In this document: piece after piece, positions 1 to 8,723 of the stretch
Layout: every line of letters starts with the position of its first letter
How positions within the stretch are numbered: the first letter of the stretch is position 1
DNA from: Fragilaria radians
Taxonomy: Eukaryota; Bacillariophyta; Fragilariophyceae; Fragilariales; Fragilariaceae
Assembly (NCBI GenBank): GCA_900642245.1
Contig: CAAAJI010000108.1
Location: 40,242 to 53,744, forward strand
Length of the DNA stretch: 13,503 nucleotides
Direction of reading: 5' to 3'
Translations under genes and position numbers: made by a program
Notes under the pieces: model-generated
Database searches by the model: none
Told to the model about the DNA's origin: nothing
Seen by the model: the letters and a program-made list of their open reading frames with translations, nothing else

Positions 1-52
1 AATATTTCATCCACCGTATTGCTTGTAATGTCAACTGGACTCGTTTCAGGAT
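1..52 (-). pseudogene. Edge fragment of a third IQ-type multi-pass membrane gene
   Basis: Read on the minus strand, this edge encodes KRVQLTLQAIRWMKY. It lines up with RRVLLTIQAIRWIKF, residues 282-296 of the intact membrane protein at 5340-7472. The DNA also matches directly: 'cgtattgcttgta' occurs here and near 6597. The preceding residues, which would lie at higher coordinates, are not recognisable beyond about base 52, so the N-terminal half is absent or too diverged. The rest of the gene would lie to the left, outside the window. It could be a truncated pseudogene, or an exon of a diverged gene that starts with a splice acceptor here. A paralogue relationship is well supported; its functional state is not known. 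Confidence 0.6.
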
Positions 53-628
53 ATTGATTTTGTAGTTAATTTTACAAATAACACAGTTTGTTTACGTGCC
101 TCTATCCCCATCACTTAAAACTATTCTTGGACATAGAAACAGTTCACCTGCATTATGTTTCAATGACCCGTAACAATGTTACTATTACTGATACTATTAC
201 AATGGATACAAAATGAAACGCTTGGTTGCGATTTTGATCAGGAAATAGCTGTTCGATAATCAGAATTCTAGAATATAACACTTTATGGTTAGGTAAACAC
301 TTCCCAAAAAATCTTTGGCGTGTTTTCTTCAAAGAGATCCACGTGCTGAAAAAACTGTTGAAACCCCCAAAAAAGAAGTGTAAGGAACATCAACGTAATC
401 TTTGAGAGAGACTTAAAGGAAGAGAAAAACTATAAAGGCTTCAGTAATCAAAAAGATGAATAATTCTATGTATATATTGACTAAACAAGAGATGACAAAA
501 AGTGCAATTCTTGTTGCCGATTATTGAAAAGATAATTCCTAAATTTGAAGTTACTACTCATGCTGGTCAAGACTAAACTTTGAAGACGTCAAGTGGATAT
601 TGAATTTGGTAATGAGTAGTGTCATCAA
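53..628. other. Intergenic region downstream of the LRR gene
   Basis: AT-rich sequence between the edge fragment and the LRR stop codon. I see no open frame of note, RNA gene or repeat. It should hold the 3' untranslated region and polyadenylation signals of the LRR gene, which is read leftward into it. No similarity to the membrane gene could be followed past base 52. Confidence 0.5.
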
Positions 629-3028
629 TTAGACGTGATTGACTTGAATACCTTGAGAATGCCGACCTTTTGTCTTCGGTATTAAAAGACCAGGAGAAAA
701 GGCATATCCCGTACGTGTATAGTTGTTTTCCCACAAAAACTCTTCATTCATATACCAAGCATAGCTGTTGCACATTTCATCAGAGTCCGCACAACAATGA
801 CAACAATCACAAACGATCTCATCATCTACACAATCCGCAACTATAGAGATGTTAGAACCAGTACAAATTCCGGTTAAATTACCTGTAACTCTGTTCTTAT
901 CAAGAAACAATACCTCAAGATTCGAATCAATGTCCTCGATAGGTAACTCTCCATCAAACTCATTGCGATTCAACAATACATAGTGAAGGTGAGAATTCTC
1001 AAACAAACGAGATGGAATGCTACCAGTCATCTTATTGTTGGATACGTCAAAAAGCTCCAACAATTGTAACCTTTCGAACCACTGCGGTGAAAGCGAGCCT
1101 GTCCGATTCGTCGCACGAAGTCCCAACTCTCGGAGATTACTCATTTCTGACAGAAAAATAGGAATCGGACCTGGTGTCCAATCATTCTCACTCAAGAACA
1201 AATAATGTAAGTGTTGAATGCTTCCTAATGTGGAAGGAATCTCTCCAGATAGATTATTGCCCGTCAAGTCCAGATGACGCAATGATCTCAAATATGCAAT
1301 AGTAGTTGGTAAAGTACCCGTCAGAGAATTGTTGCTCAACGATAAGAACTCCAAGGGATGTTTGCGGATATGCACATCCTGGATTGTACCATTGATCTGG
1401 TTATCACTCAAATCCAAGACCTTCAGGTTAGGGTAGGCAAAGTAGTGATGCGGAAGGCCTTGTCCTGTCAAAAGATTGGATGATAAATCCACCTGAACAA
1501 GGCTTGTGGAATCGATCAAAAACTGGTCATCAACGGTATCTTTGAATCTATTATTTTCCAGATACAGATACTCCAATTCCGGCAGATGCATGATGGGTGC
1601 AAGGGATGATTCGAAATTATTATGCGCCAAGGCCAAAGTTTTAAGCTTTTCCATCTGGTTCATGCTTGATGGCAGAGTACCTGTCATGTGATTAAAGGAT
1701 AGACCAAGTTCCCTCAAATTCTGAAACGAAGTACCGATCCAAGCAGGTATAGATCCAGTCAATTTGTTATGTCTGAAATCAAAAAGCTGCATATGCCCTA
1801 GCTCCCTAAATTGTGAGGGAATGGAACCTTGAATGGTGTTATGGCTGAAGTCAATTAGATGAAGTGCCGTGAGGAATTTAAGTTCTTCAGGAAGCTCTCC
1901 ATTCATCTTATTATTAGCTGTTTGGATCATGTAACAAAGATCAAGTGAGTTCCAAGCACAATAACCATTTCATGGAAATCAAGATGACGGTTACATACGC
2001 ATAATTAAAGCTGTAACTTCTTTCCTTCCGTTGCATGTCACACCAACCTTCATCACTTCATCCTTAGTCAACAGAGTTTCGTAATTCCATGTACAAGCAT
2101 GAGTCGACTGAAGAAAATACGAGGAATCACTCCACTGGTCGCCATTTGTAGCATAGTACAAGACTGCCAAGGCATATCGCTGGATGAAATCAAAGTATCC
2201 GTCAACCTTTGAGGATTCTGGAATAGAATAAGCAAATGTATCCATATCTGACATCCAACTAATTGCTTGATTCTGTGGCTTGGTGGCATCTAGAAAATTT
2301 TGATCATCAACAGTAGTAAAGGTGCGTAAAAAGGTAGCAATGGAATCGAAAGTTCGATTGTTGTCAGTGGAGGGAGATGGGTTAGGAGTAGTCGTTGATT
2401 GATTATCTGGAGTCAAGGAATTATGTTCTTCTTGTCCCGTCTTTGATTTGTGAGCTGTAAACGCCACTGTAATTACAATCAAGGCAATGACAAGAGGTAG
2501 TAAGCCTAATAGGATGGTTCGTCGTCGTTTAAGATTTTGGTTTTCAATTGAGTTTTCATCTAGAAATCCTTTTTGACCCATGAATGATGCATGAGATTGT
2601 TCTGCTGATTCGGGTGACAAATCTCTTCGAGATACAAGTCCCAGGTTTCGTTTGCTTCCAAGTAACATTTGGGAAGCGTACTTCCCGGCATCCTTAACTG
2701 ATATTTGAAGACTACGTTTCTTATGTTGTTCGTAACCCTTGTCTTCTTCAGTTCGATCCTCTGCATCATGAATGGATGATACTAGAGAGGATGCTCGAGA
2801 GGATAGTGTAACATCAATATCTTCCATTGTCTCGTGAGAGCGAGTAAGTGCTTCTCCTCCTCGAAATGATGTTGTATGCTCCGTTAAGGACAACAATCGC
2901 TCAGCATGCCTACGAACGTCACCGGCATACAAGGCAGCACTATCATTGGGTCGACGGGATGGTCTAATGGGAAGAGTATCACCCCCGTCAATTGCGTTGG
3001 GTGTTGGAGGGACGTTACCTTGTAGCAT
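629..3028 (-). CDS. LRR transmembrane protein, receptor-like, type II orientation (two exons)
   Basis: Coding exons on the minus strand are 3028-1999 and 1917-629. Joined they give 772 residues. Residues 1-170 form a charged, Ser-rich N-terminal tail ending in KRRR. A membrane segment follows at about 171-191 (TILLGLLPLVIALIVITVAF). Next comes a Ser/Thr/Pro/Asn-rich linker (about 200-225), then a cap domain (about 225-335) with PQNQAISW, YALAVLYYATNGDQW and paired cysteines before the repeats. About 14-15 leucine-rich repeats of the plant-like LxGxIP type fill residues 336-694. A cysteine-rich end cap lies at 695-726 (CDCCHCC). The basic flank on the N-terminal side predicts a cytosolic tail and an extracellular or lumenal LRR domain. 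This layout is common in large diatom LRR families. There is no kinase domain, so any signalling would need a partner. Ligand and role are unknown. Both exons are free of stops and the splice restores the repeat consensus, so the gene is likely functional. Confidence 0.9.
1918..1998 (-). other. 81-nt GT-AG intron of the LRR gene
   Basis: The donor is C|GTATGT at 1998 and the acceptor is AAACAG at 1918, both on the minus strand. It is a phase 1 intron: the split codon C+CT encodes proline. The junction reads LIMPNNKMNGELP, which completes the first LRR. Without splicing, exon 1 would stop at 1991, so splicing is needed for the LRR domain to be made. Confidence 0.85.
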
Positions 3029-3185
3029 AGTCCTTTCAAAATGAGCTGAAAGCCAAAGTTGTCGAACTTCTGATCAGAATATGGATAGTCACAGAAAGAG
3101 TAAAAAGTTATGAAACTTGCATAGCTGTAGCATTATTACTTCATAATTCGCGCTCGTTATGATTGATACATGCATTTTATGGGGT

Positions 3186-3633
3186 TGTTGGATTACCTAA
3201 GGAAATTAATTTTTTCCCAGGTTTACTTTTTTGTCTTGTTTTACTTTATTTCAATTATTTTAAGGATTATCTCAGTGCCCTTTCAATTATTTTGATTACA
3301 TGTTCATGACTTCAGCTCTATTAGGCTTTGCCAACTAATTACTATTTGGTTTGCTTTTCCCCCAATGTCAAGGACTTCATCAATCGTTTGAGCTTTTCGT
3401 TATCATTTTTGATTGTTTCCAAGAACAATCAATTTTTTTTGCTTTACTCTATTCCTTATTCCAGTTTATTTAATTACCTGATACATAAGAGTAATTCCTT
3501 CATTGCTTGTTATGATTATTGGATTGATTGATCAAGCGCTTGGATGAATACGAGGCGCCTTGATTGATTCAAGGACTGACTCTGAATTAAAGCAATGATG
3601 TATTGTAATGTACTAATTCGATACTATATTTCA
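3186..3633. mobile_element. Candidate solo LTR (copia-like)
   Basis: The segment starts TGTTGGATTACC and ends ACTATATTTCA, with the TG...CA ends typical of LTRs. It is about 448 bp long. The 5 bp before it are ggggt and the 5 bp after it are ggtgt, a near-match with one mismatch that could be a decayed target-site duplication. The interior has a pyrimidine-rich left half and a structured GC-richer patch near 3530-3580, as expected of an LTR U3/R layout. I see no second copy in the window and no internal retroelement coding sequence next to it. The 3' end lacks the full inverted match (expected CCAACA), so the call is tentative. If real, it sits 158 bp upstream of the LRR start codon. Confidence 0.35.
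3540..3583. repeat. Short inverted repeats
   Basis: CCTTGA-TTGAT-TCAAGG is a 6-bp stem with a 5-nt loop. Nearby, 'gattgattgatcaag' repeats parts of the same motif. This may be a small structured element inside the candidate LTR, or chance. Confidence 0.3.
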
Positions 3634-3638
3634 GGTGT

Positions 3639-4910
3639 GTAACTTTTTGTGCTTTAATTTTGGTCAAAATTGACCTTTCAATATTTGGACGGACTTATAT
3701 TATGAAACCTAGAAAATCTTATTTAGGGCTTCATGATGTAACTAACATTTTATCAAAAAATGAATAATGATTGTCTTGCATCCTCCCCTGATTTACGGAG
3801 GGTGGGTGATGATTTGCTTCTAGTATTCTTGTTTTGGGATTTCAAATGTTGCAATGAGATTCAATCAAATGACATCATTTTGAACTTGAAAATGCATTGG
3901 AAACCTTTTCATCGATTTGTAGTCACGTACGTGATATTGATTTAGCTTACATGTATTTTCCTTTGCAATAAGTGTATTTTTCATGTTCAAATCTTCCTTG
4001 GATTGTGGATTTTCAAATAGGCTAACTTAATAATCATGAAATTTGCTCTCCTATTGGAAAACTTATTATGGAAAAACTTGTGAGAAAAATTGCCTGTGGT
4101 GCTAGGCTTGAGCTTGGCAAATGAGTTGGCCATTTGATGATAATCAAGAAGCTGTCTTGCCTACAATAACTAAGAAGGTGCTGATTTTGGGATCCCATGT
4201 TCCTATCAAAAAGGTCATGCAAACAATGAGCAATGCTTTGGTCTTAAATAAGAGATCCGGCTTTATCGCTCTATCCAGTTTATCAAAGGGTGGAGGAGTA
4301 GGATTTGAAATCACAACAATACTTACCTCACACGCCTGGAAATCTATATGGAGATATTTTTGCTATTGAAATGGCGGAAAGCGTATGCAATCATTTAAAC
4401 AATGTAGGATAGAGTACACATAATTTTCGCAACGTGCTTACAAAAACCAAATGAGAGAATCACATCGCAAATGCTATAGATTGGATAGTGAACAAATCGT
4501 TGTATATGATCAACAATAGAACTCTAATCATTTACATATTTTTGATGCAGTATTCACAGTGTAATAGTGAAAGAGAGGTTAAACTAGCAGAGTGATTTTT
4601 ACTTGGGAACAAGTCTCCTATTTGAACTTGATTTCTAGTTGCCTTACAAGTTTCCTTGGTGCAAAAAGTAATCACAAAGCAGCAGGTTGCATTATGAGCC
4701 AAATTGTAACGACACAGTTTTTTCAAAAGTACATATATGACTGTGTTTATGTGACGAAATTAGACATTGAATCTTGTCAATACCTGTGCCGATAGAGAGA
4801 GAACTGATTAATCGTCAGTCTCCACATAAAGTACTCACATCCAACTTTAAGTTAGTAAGCAAGGTTCAATCCATTTCTCTCATAATGTTTCAAACCATTG
4901 CTCTAGGTTT
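3639..4910. other. Mostly non-coding; possible decayed coding patch at 4030-4430
   Basis: No convincing gene. Between 4070 and 4420 three frames on the plus strand show protein-like stretches that could be one gene split by frameshifts: KLVRKIACGARLELGK, then KKVLILGSHVPIKKVM...KGGGVGFEI (an open frame at 4121-4369 of 82 codons), then PHTPGNLYGDIFAIEMAESV. I do not recognise the family and the joins are guesses. The remainder (4430-4910) holds only short AT-rich frames. The left edge of the segmental duplication described below lies somewhere near 4850-4910. Confidence 0.3.
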
Positions 4911-5215
4911 GTGCAGTGCTTTGAGTTTCTTGGTGGGTATCTTTTAAGGTTAATTGTGTGGAGATGTAGGGAAATTGTTGAACCTTACTTTAAAGTACAT
5001 AGAAAACAACCTTGCATAAATCAGATTGTGGTAAGTATTCAAGGACTAAGGAAATGATTGACAGGTTGGTTCAAGATGATGGAGGTAGGGCTCTTAATTA
5101 GGGTTACATAGAAGCTTGGGAGCCTGATCAAGCAGTTTTCAATGCAGTCCTTCCAGAATTAGTATCCTTTGTTGGCTTGATGGTCAAAACTGGGATATTA
5201 CAACTCTCCCAGTGG
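4911..5215 (+). pseudogene. Decayed glycosyltransferase copy (PF03407 type)
   Basis: This is a wrecked paralogue of the gene at 8724-10559. The clearest part, 5060-5215, reads LVQDDG, a stop codon, then GYIEAW and DQAVFNAVLPELVSFVGL. It matches LVQDDG...GYIDAWGSDQAVFNAVLPEVVSFVGL of the intact enzyme. About 95 bp between the two blocks are missing, and a 2-base loss shifts the frame after VKT. Upstream, 4912-4944 reads CSALSFLVGIF followed by TAA. It resembles CSLSFLVGVL in the signal anchor of the intact enzyme. Everything between, including the DxD catalytic motif, is deleted or unrecognisable. Downstream, the homology jumps about 450 bp to sequence matching 10691 onward. The 5060-5215 match is certain; the anchor fragment is less so. 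Confidence 0.85.
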
Positions 5216-5339
5216 TTGTGCTATCCTGAGTATGCTTTGTGCTCTCAATAACCTAGATTAAAAATGGTCTTAGATTCCAACTCCTTCTAATGTATTGTGT
5301 GATTGAGTTGCCAATGTGATAGTTGTCCTTTCTGAGCAA
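5216..5339. repeat. Duplicated convergent spacer, left copy
   Basis: 'gctatcctg...ctcaataacctaga' and the following bases match 10691-10828, the spacer between the intact glycosyltransferase and the broken membrane gene. The homology is continuous through the stop codon of the membrane gene. This shows that duplication copied a contiguous block and not separate genes. Confidence 0.75.
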
Positions 5340-7472
5340 TTACTTGATCTTTGGCCAAGAGTTGATATGCTTTGCAACAGGATAGTGATTGCAATGAATA
5401 ACAACAATATTCCACAGGCGTTCAAAACTCCAGCAGAAACTGTAGGACAAAACAGGGTAGAAAAATGCTGCCGACCATCGATATACGCGAATTGGCCCAA
5501 CAGTTTGGGCAAAGATTACAATCCTCCATACTTGCTGTTGAACTGCTTTCATTTGGGGATTGACTAATAGCTGCAATGCGATACCTGGAAGTATCCAGCG
5601 GCTGAAGAACGGTTTGGGCATCAATACACCACTTTCTGTGTCCAGTTCCCCGGTAAAGAATGTAACAAAAACGTCCATATAGCTCACAAATGCAAGAAAG
5701 TGAAAACAGAGATGAACTGCAAGCTTCAATCCTTGAGAGTAAAGGTTAATCAAAAGACCATATGGATTATGACAGTACCAAGGAATCATTATTGTTTTTG
5801 GTTCCCCTTTGAGAATTGAAAGCATATGCTGAACAAAGTCATGCAATTTGATCCACCACCGGGATACCCAATCTTGATTTTTGTAGCGTGAATGATTTTT
5901 AATTGCATATTTTGAGCTACACTCCTGCCTTTGAACGGATGGCAGCGGAATGAAATAGTGTTCTAGGATTTGTGGGAGACTCATCTGACAACCAGTCTTT
6001 TCGTCAATATATTGCCTCAAATGAGAAGCAAATGTAAGTTGCAACATGTCTACAAGTATGCACAAAACAAAGAGAATTTTCCACATGACAGCAAATTGAG
6101 TATTTGGTCGCAATAGTAACTTTTTGTTCACAAGGCGATCAACTTGTACTTGCAGTTCATCTTGAAGTTCGTACATTCGTCGACGTTCAAACATACTCAT
6201 TTTAGCTCTTGTAACTTTCCACTGATGGTTTTTCTTTTGAAGTTGTATTAATTCTTTTTGTTTTCTGTGAATCTTGGCTCGAGCACGTGACAGGGCCCGC
6301 AAGAGACAATTTTGAATTTTCAGTACCGCCAATTCTTGTCGATTGCATCGCCAAAGTCGCAGTACGTAAAAGGTTCGTTCCGCCTGTCGCCGACGGTAGT
6401 TTCTTTGTATTATAACAGCTGCTCTCCATTCCAATTGCTCTCGGGGTACATTTCCTAAGGGATCTGTCCATAAAAATTTTCGGACGCGGTTAACCTTTTT
6501 TGCATGGAGACGTTGTTGATATTTGGTCCACATATCGAGAGTATTCCCTCGAAGCTTGTTGGATGTACCTATAAGTGGAATCAAAAACTTGATCCATCGT
6601 ATTGCTTGTATTGTCAAAAGGACTCTTCGATATAGCCTTTTTGGATTTTTGACAGCAAGCATGGCAATATGTTGATGCAATAAGCGTCTGTGATGTTCCA
6701 GATATGCATGAATATTGAATCCAGTAACGGAAACGAAGGCCACACCGATATATTGAAGGATAACAAATATTGTTGCCTGAGATACATTGATATTTACGAC
6801 TTCTGAAACTTCTGAATTCTGTCGGTGCAATGTTATCTGCTCGTCTTCGTCCATGAGAATTGTTGATGCTGTATGCTTTGAGGATACAAAATGATGTAAT
6901 AGAATGTAGAACGATATGGGTAACGATAAGCACTGCACGATAATTGTATGCTGATAAACCCCCCAAGCCCCCTTAAAATCTTTGACTCCATCCTCTTCCG
7001 AAAAGGTGTCCAATAATCGTTTCTTATCAATTTCAGCCAATTTAGCATTACGCATTTGCCTTGCTTTGACAAATGCATCTATAAACCAAAGTAGATTGAA
7101 AACAATTGCTATGAAAACACTGTGTTTATCTAAGAATCGAAGAACTGTCTTTGCAATAGAATCTGGATTGCCCTGTGATATCATTTGAACTCTTTTGGTA
7201 CGAAGTCCGAATAGGAATGGATTAAGACTTCGATCTTCCATGACTATTTCTTCCTGCCGAAACCAATCTGCAACAATCTTGGCAAGAAAATCTAATAATA
7301 CGGCAACACCAATGATTGTATACCAGGCATAATAGAAGGCGGATCTTTGAGGGCGATTTTCAAGAAGTGGCGACAAATCGCGCAAGCTAAGATCAGACCG
7401 TATCAACATCCTTGGTGCTCGTGATGTCAGCTCATTAGAATTTGACAACATCGTGTCTGTTGCCATTCCCAT
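5340..7472 (-). CDS. Multi-pass membrane protein with IQ motif and coiled coil, ion-channel-like
   Basis: 710 residues, intronless. The start is ATG at 7472, with a second ATG two codons later. Hydrophobic segments are at about 46-68, 116-137, 174-196, 231-256 and 289-302. A basic, probably cytosolic stretch follows (315-455), with an IQ motif at 355-366 (IIQRNYRRRQAER), a second IQ-like site at 386 (KIQNCLLRA) and a coiled-coil-prone region at 395-450. Further hydrophobic segments are at 461-482, 572-609 and 626-640. DVFVTFFTGEL at 600-610, followed by PKPFFSRWILPG, resembles the S2-S3 pattern of CNG/HCN/KAT-type voltage-gated channels. I see no pore signature or cyclic-nucleotide domain. 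IQ motifs usually bind calmodulin, so a calcium-regulated membrane protein is plausible. Two paralogue fragments occur in this window. Function is unproven. The C-terminal 30 residues may be out of frame relative to the ancestral protein (see findings). Confidence 0.85.
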   Translation of the reverse strand: MGMATDTMLSNSNELTSRAPRMLIRSDLSLRDLSPLLENRPQRSAFYYAWYTIIGVAVLLDFLAKIVADWFRQEEIVMEDRSLNPFLFGLRTKRVQMISQGNPDSIAKTVLRFLDKHSVFIAIVFNLLWFIDAFVKARQMRNAKLAEIDKKRLLDTFSEEDGVKDFKGAWGVYQHTIIVQCLSLPISFYILLHHFVSSKHTASTILMDEDEQITLHRQNSEVSEVVNINVSQATIFVILQYIGVAFVSVTGFNIHAYLEHHRRLLHQHIAMLAVKNPKRLYRRVLLTIQAIRWIKFLIPLIGTSNKLRGNTLDMWTKYQQRLHAKKVNRVRKFLWTDPLGNVPREQLEWRAAVIIQRNYRRRQAERTFYVLRLWRCNRQELAVLKIQNCLLRALSRARAKIHRKQKELIQLQKKNHQWKVTRAKMSMFERRRMYELQDELQVQVDRLVNKKLLLRPNTQFAVMWKILFVLCILVDMLQLTFASHLRQYIDEKTGCQMSLPQILEHYFIPLPSVQRQECSSKYAIKNHSRYKNQDWVSRWWIKLHDFVQHMLSILKGEPKTIMIPWYCHNPYGLLINLYSQGLKLAVHLCFHFLAFVSYMDVFVTFFTGELDTESGVLMPKPFFSRWILPGIALQLLVNPQMKAVQQQVWRIVIFAQTVGPIRVYRWSAAFFYPVLSYSFCWSFERLWNIVVIHCNHYPVAKHINSWPKIK

Positions 7473-7849
7473 AGATTGACCAAACGAAGAACAACCATTT
7501 GGATTTATACTTTTTGGTAACGATTTGTCCCAGATTTATTGCTTACTTTCATGTTTTCTAAGTTTCAAAAAGATATTGAAAATTTCTTTTTTTGAAAAGA
7601 AACGATTCTAATAATAATAAATCAAGTCCATACATTGTACGTTCAGTCATTTTCATATTCTTAAAGAACTAGTTAGAGGAGCGGAGTTCAGGGAAGTTTC
7701 CTTTCACGTTGTCATTGTAAGTGAGCAAACCCAAGACTTGTCTGTGAAACTGCTAAAATGAAATAATACTTTCCTAGACGTTGAATTTGTAGATTGATTA
7801 TATTCATTAAATGGTCTGGGCCAACAATGAATTTAAATCCAGGAAAGAG
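7473..7849. other. Region upstream of the IQ membrane gene
   Basis: Likely promoter and 5' untranslated region of the leftward membrane gene. It contains A/T runs and a short TAA trinucleotide run at 7609-7620. No motif can be assigned with confidence. The retroelement remnant begins by about 7850 and may extend left unrecognised. Confidence 0.4.
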
Positions 7850-8550
7850 GCAAGAAACAACAACCCATGGATGAAGGACCCATCCAAAGAGGGACAAAAG
7901 AAGGCATAGATAGTTAAGCGTTGTTTCTTTTGTTGGTATTGTCACCACAATTTATGAACTAGGCACAAACCATCTGAATGACAAAAAGGGGTAAAACTCT
8001 TGGAACAGACAGAGTGAGCCGGTACAAACATTTGTATCATGGAGCAAGATGAGCTCTCACTCAGTACAAAATACTCACTTCACAGCACTTCATGAGACAA
8101 GGCGGGCATTGATGATGGAATACACCAAGTTCTAGATCATGCAGGGACTCTACAGCATAAAAGCAAGAAGATGCAAAGAAGTACCGCTGCTGTCTGCAAT
8201 AATGGCTATCATAACATGAGTGCAAAGTAAATCAAACAATTAAGCAAAAATGGAGATGGTACACTAATTCATCCAGATTTCATTTGGATTACTGCACATC
8301 ACATTCCATTTCATATGATATCAAAGACTTTGTGACCAAGCCCAAGGCCAAATGCACCTCAGTCAGAGGTATTAGCGGGAGAATCAGTCAGGTAAAAACG
8401 GGTACAGTCTTGTGGTATATAGAATATGATAATGACAAAGGACCATACATGTTGCAGCATGGAAATTTGTATATACCAGAATCCCCAAGCAACCTGGGCA
8501 ATGGCAATGTAGCATGCATACTTGCTGCACCAGGATATGTCAAATAGGCA
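7850..8550 (+). mobile_element. Ty1/copia-like retrotransposon remnant (gag end and protease)
   Basis: One plus-strand frame reads as a gag tail from about 7850 to 8285: NNPWMKDPSKEG, then CFFCWYCHHN and RHKPSE, a His/Cys zinc-binding-like segment, then IDDGIHQVLDHAGTLQHKSK and NNGYHNMSAK. It carries stop codons at 7907, 7955, 7979, 8015, 8093 and 8228. Near 8285 the frame shifts by one and continues as DYCTSHSISYDIKDFV, then GTVLWYIEYD and LYIPESPSNL. This matches the pattern of a copia aspartic protease: D-S/T-G active site, later a GxxxW strand and a YVP strand. The catalytic triad is ruined (DYC). Integrase and reverse transcriptase are not visible and no LTR was found. It lies directly upstream of the intact glycosyltransferase. 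Confidence 0.65.
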
Positions 8551-8723
8551 GAGTTTTGACCCAATGCAGGGATTATCAGCATGAACGATTAGGATTCCAG
8601 AAGTATCCACAGAACAGGATATAACGGAAGTCTGCAAAAGTACAAAAACCCAAGAAGAGTTTTTTTACAATCACCTCTTGAGTGTTAGGAAAGAAGTTCC
8701 TTCTAAAATATCACAATCTGACA
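8551..8723. other. Leader region of the glycosyltransferase
   Basis: Short AT-rich stretch between the retroelement remnant and the chosen ATG. The reading frame is open back to a GTG at 8682, but the first ATG is at 8724. The promoter must lie here or within the dead retroelement. Confidence 0.4.

Larger units (their letters stand above)
4911..6010. repeat. Left copy of segmental duplication (right copy at about 8770-11478)
   Basis: Left arm of a direct duplication of about 1 kb of still-alignable DNA. It covers the glycosyltransferase wreck, the spacer and the 3' third of the membrane gene. Over the block 5424-5524 against 10910-11010 I count 96 of 101 identical bases with no gaps. Elsewhere identity is lower and there are indels. 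Confidence 0.85.

Noticed and set aside
6490..6966. 158-codon minus-strand open frame inside the membrane gene
   Set aside because: Alternate frame of the intact 710-codon gene; composition rich in Ser, Tyr, Cys and no domain.
7668..7685. 'aactagttagaggagcgg', similar to 'aactagttaggggactgg' at about 13028
   Set aside because: The similarity is only about 18 bp with mismatches and the flanks do not align; not enough for a repeat or LTR pair.
7712..7948. 78-codon minus-strand hydrophobic open frame
   Set aside because: It overlaps the antisense strand of the copia gag remnant; no start context or homology, and the opposite strand explains the region better.
8682..8723. Upstream GTG start giving 14 more residues to the glycosyltransferase
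   Set aside because: Nuclear eukaryotic genes rarely start at GTG, and the ATG at 8724 gives a normal type II signal anchor.
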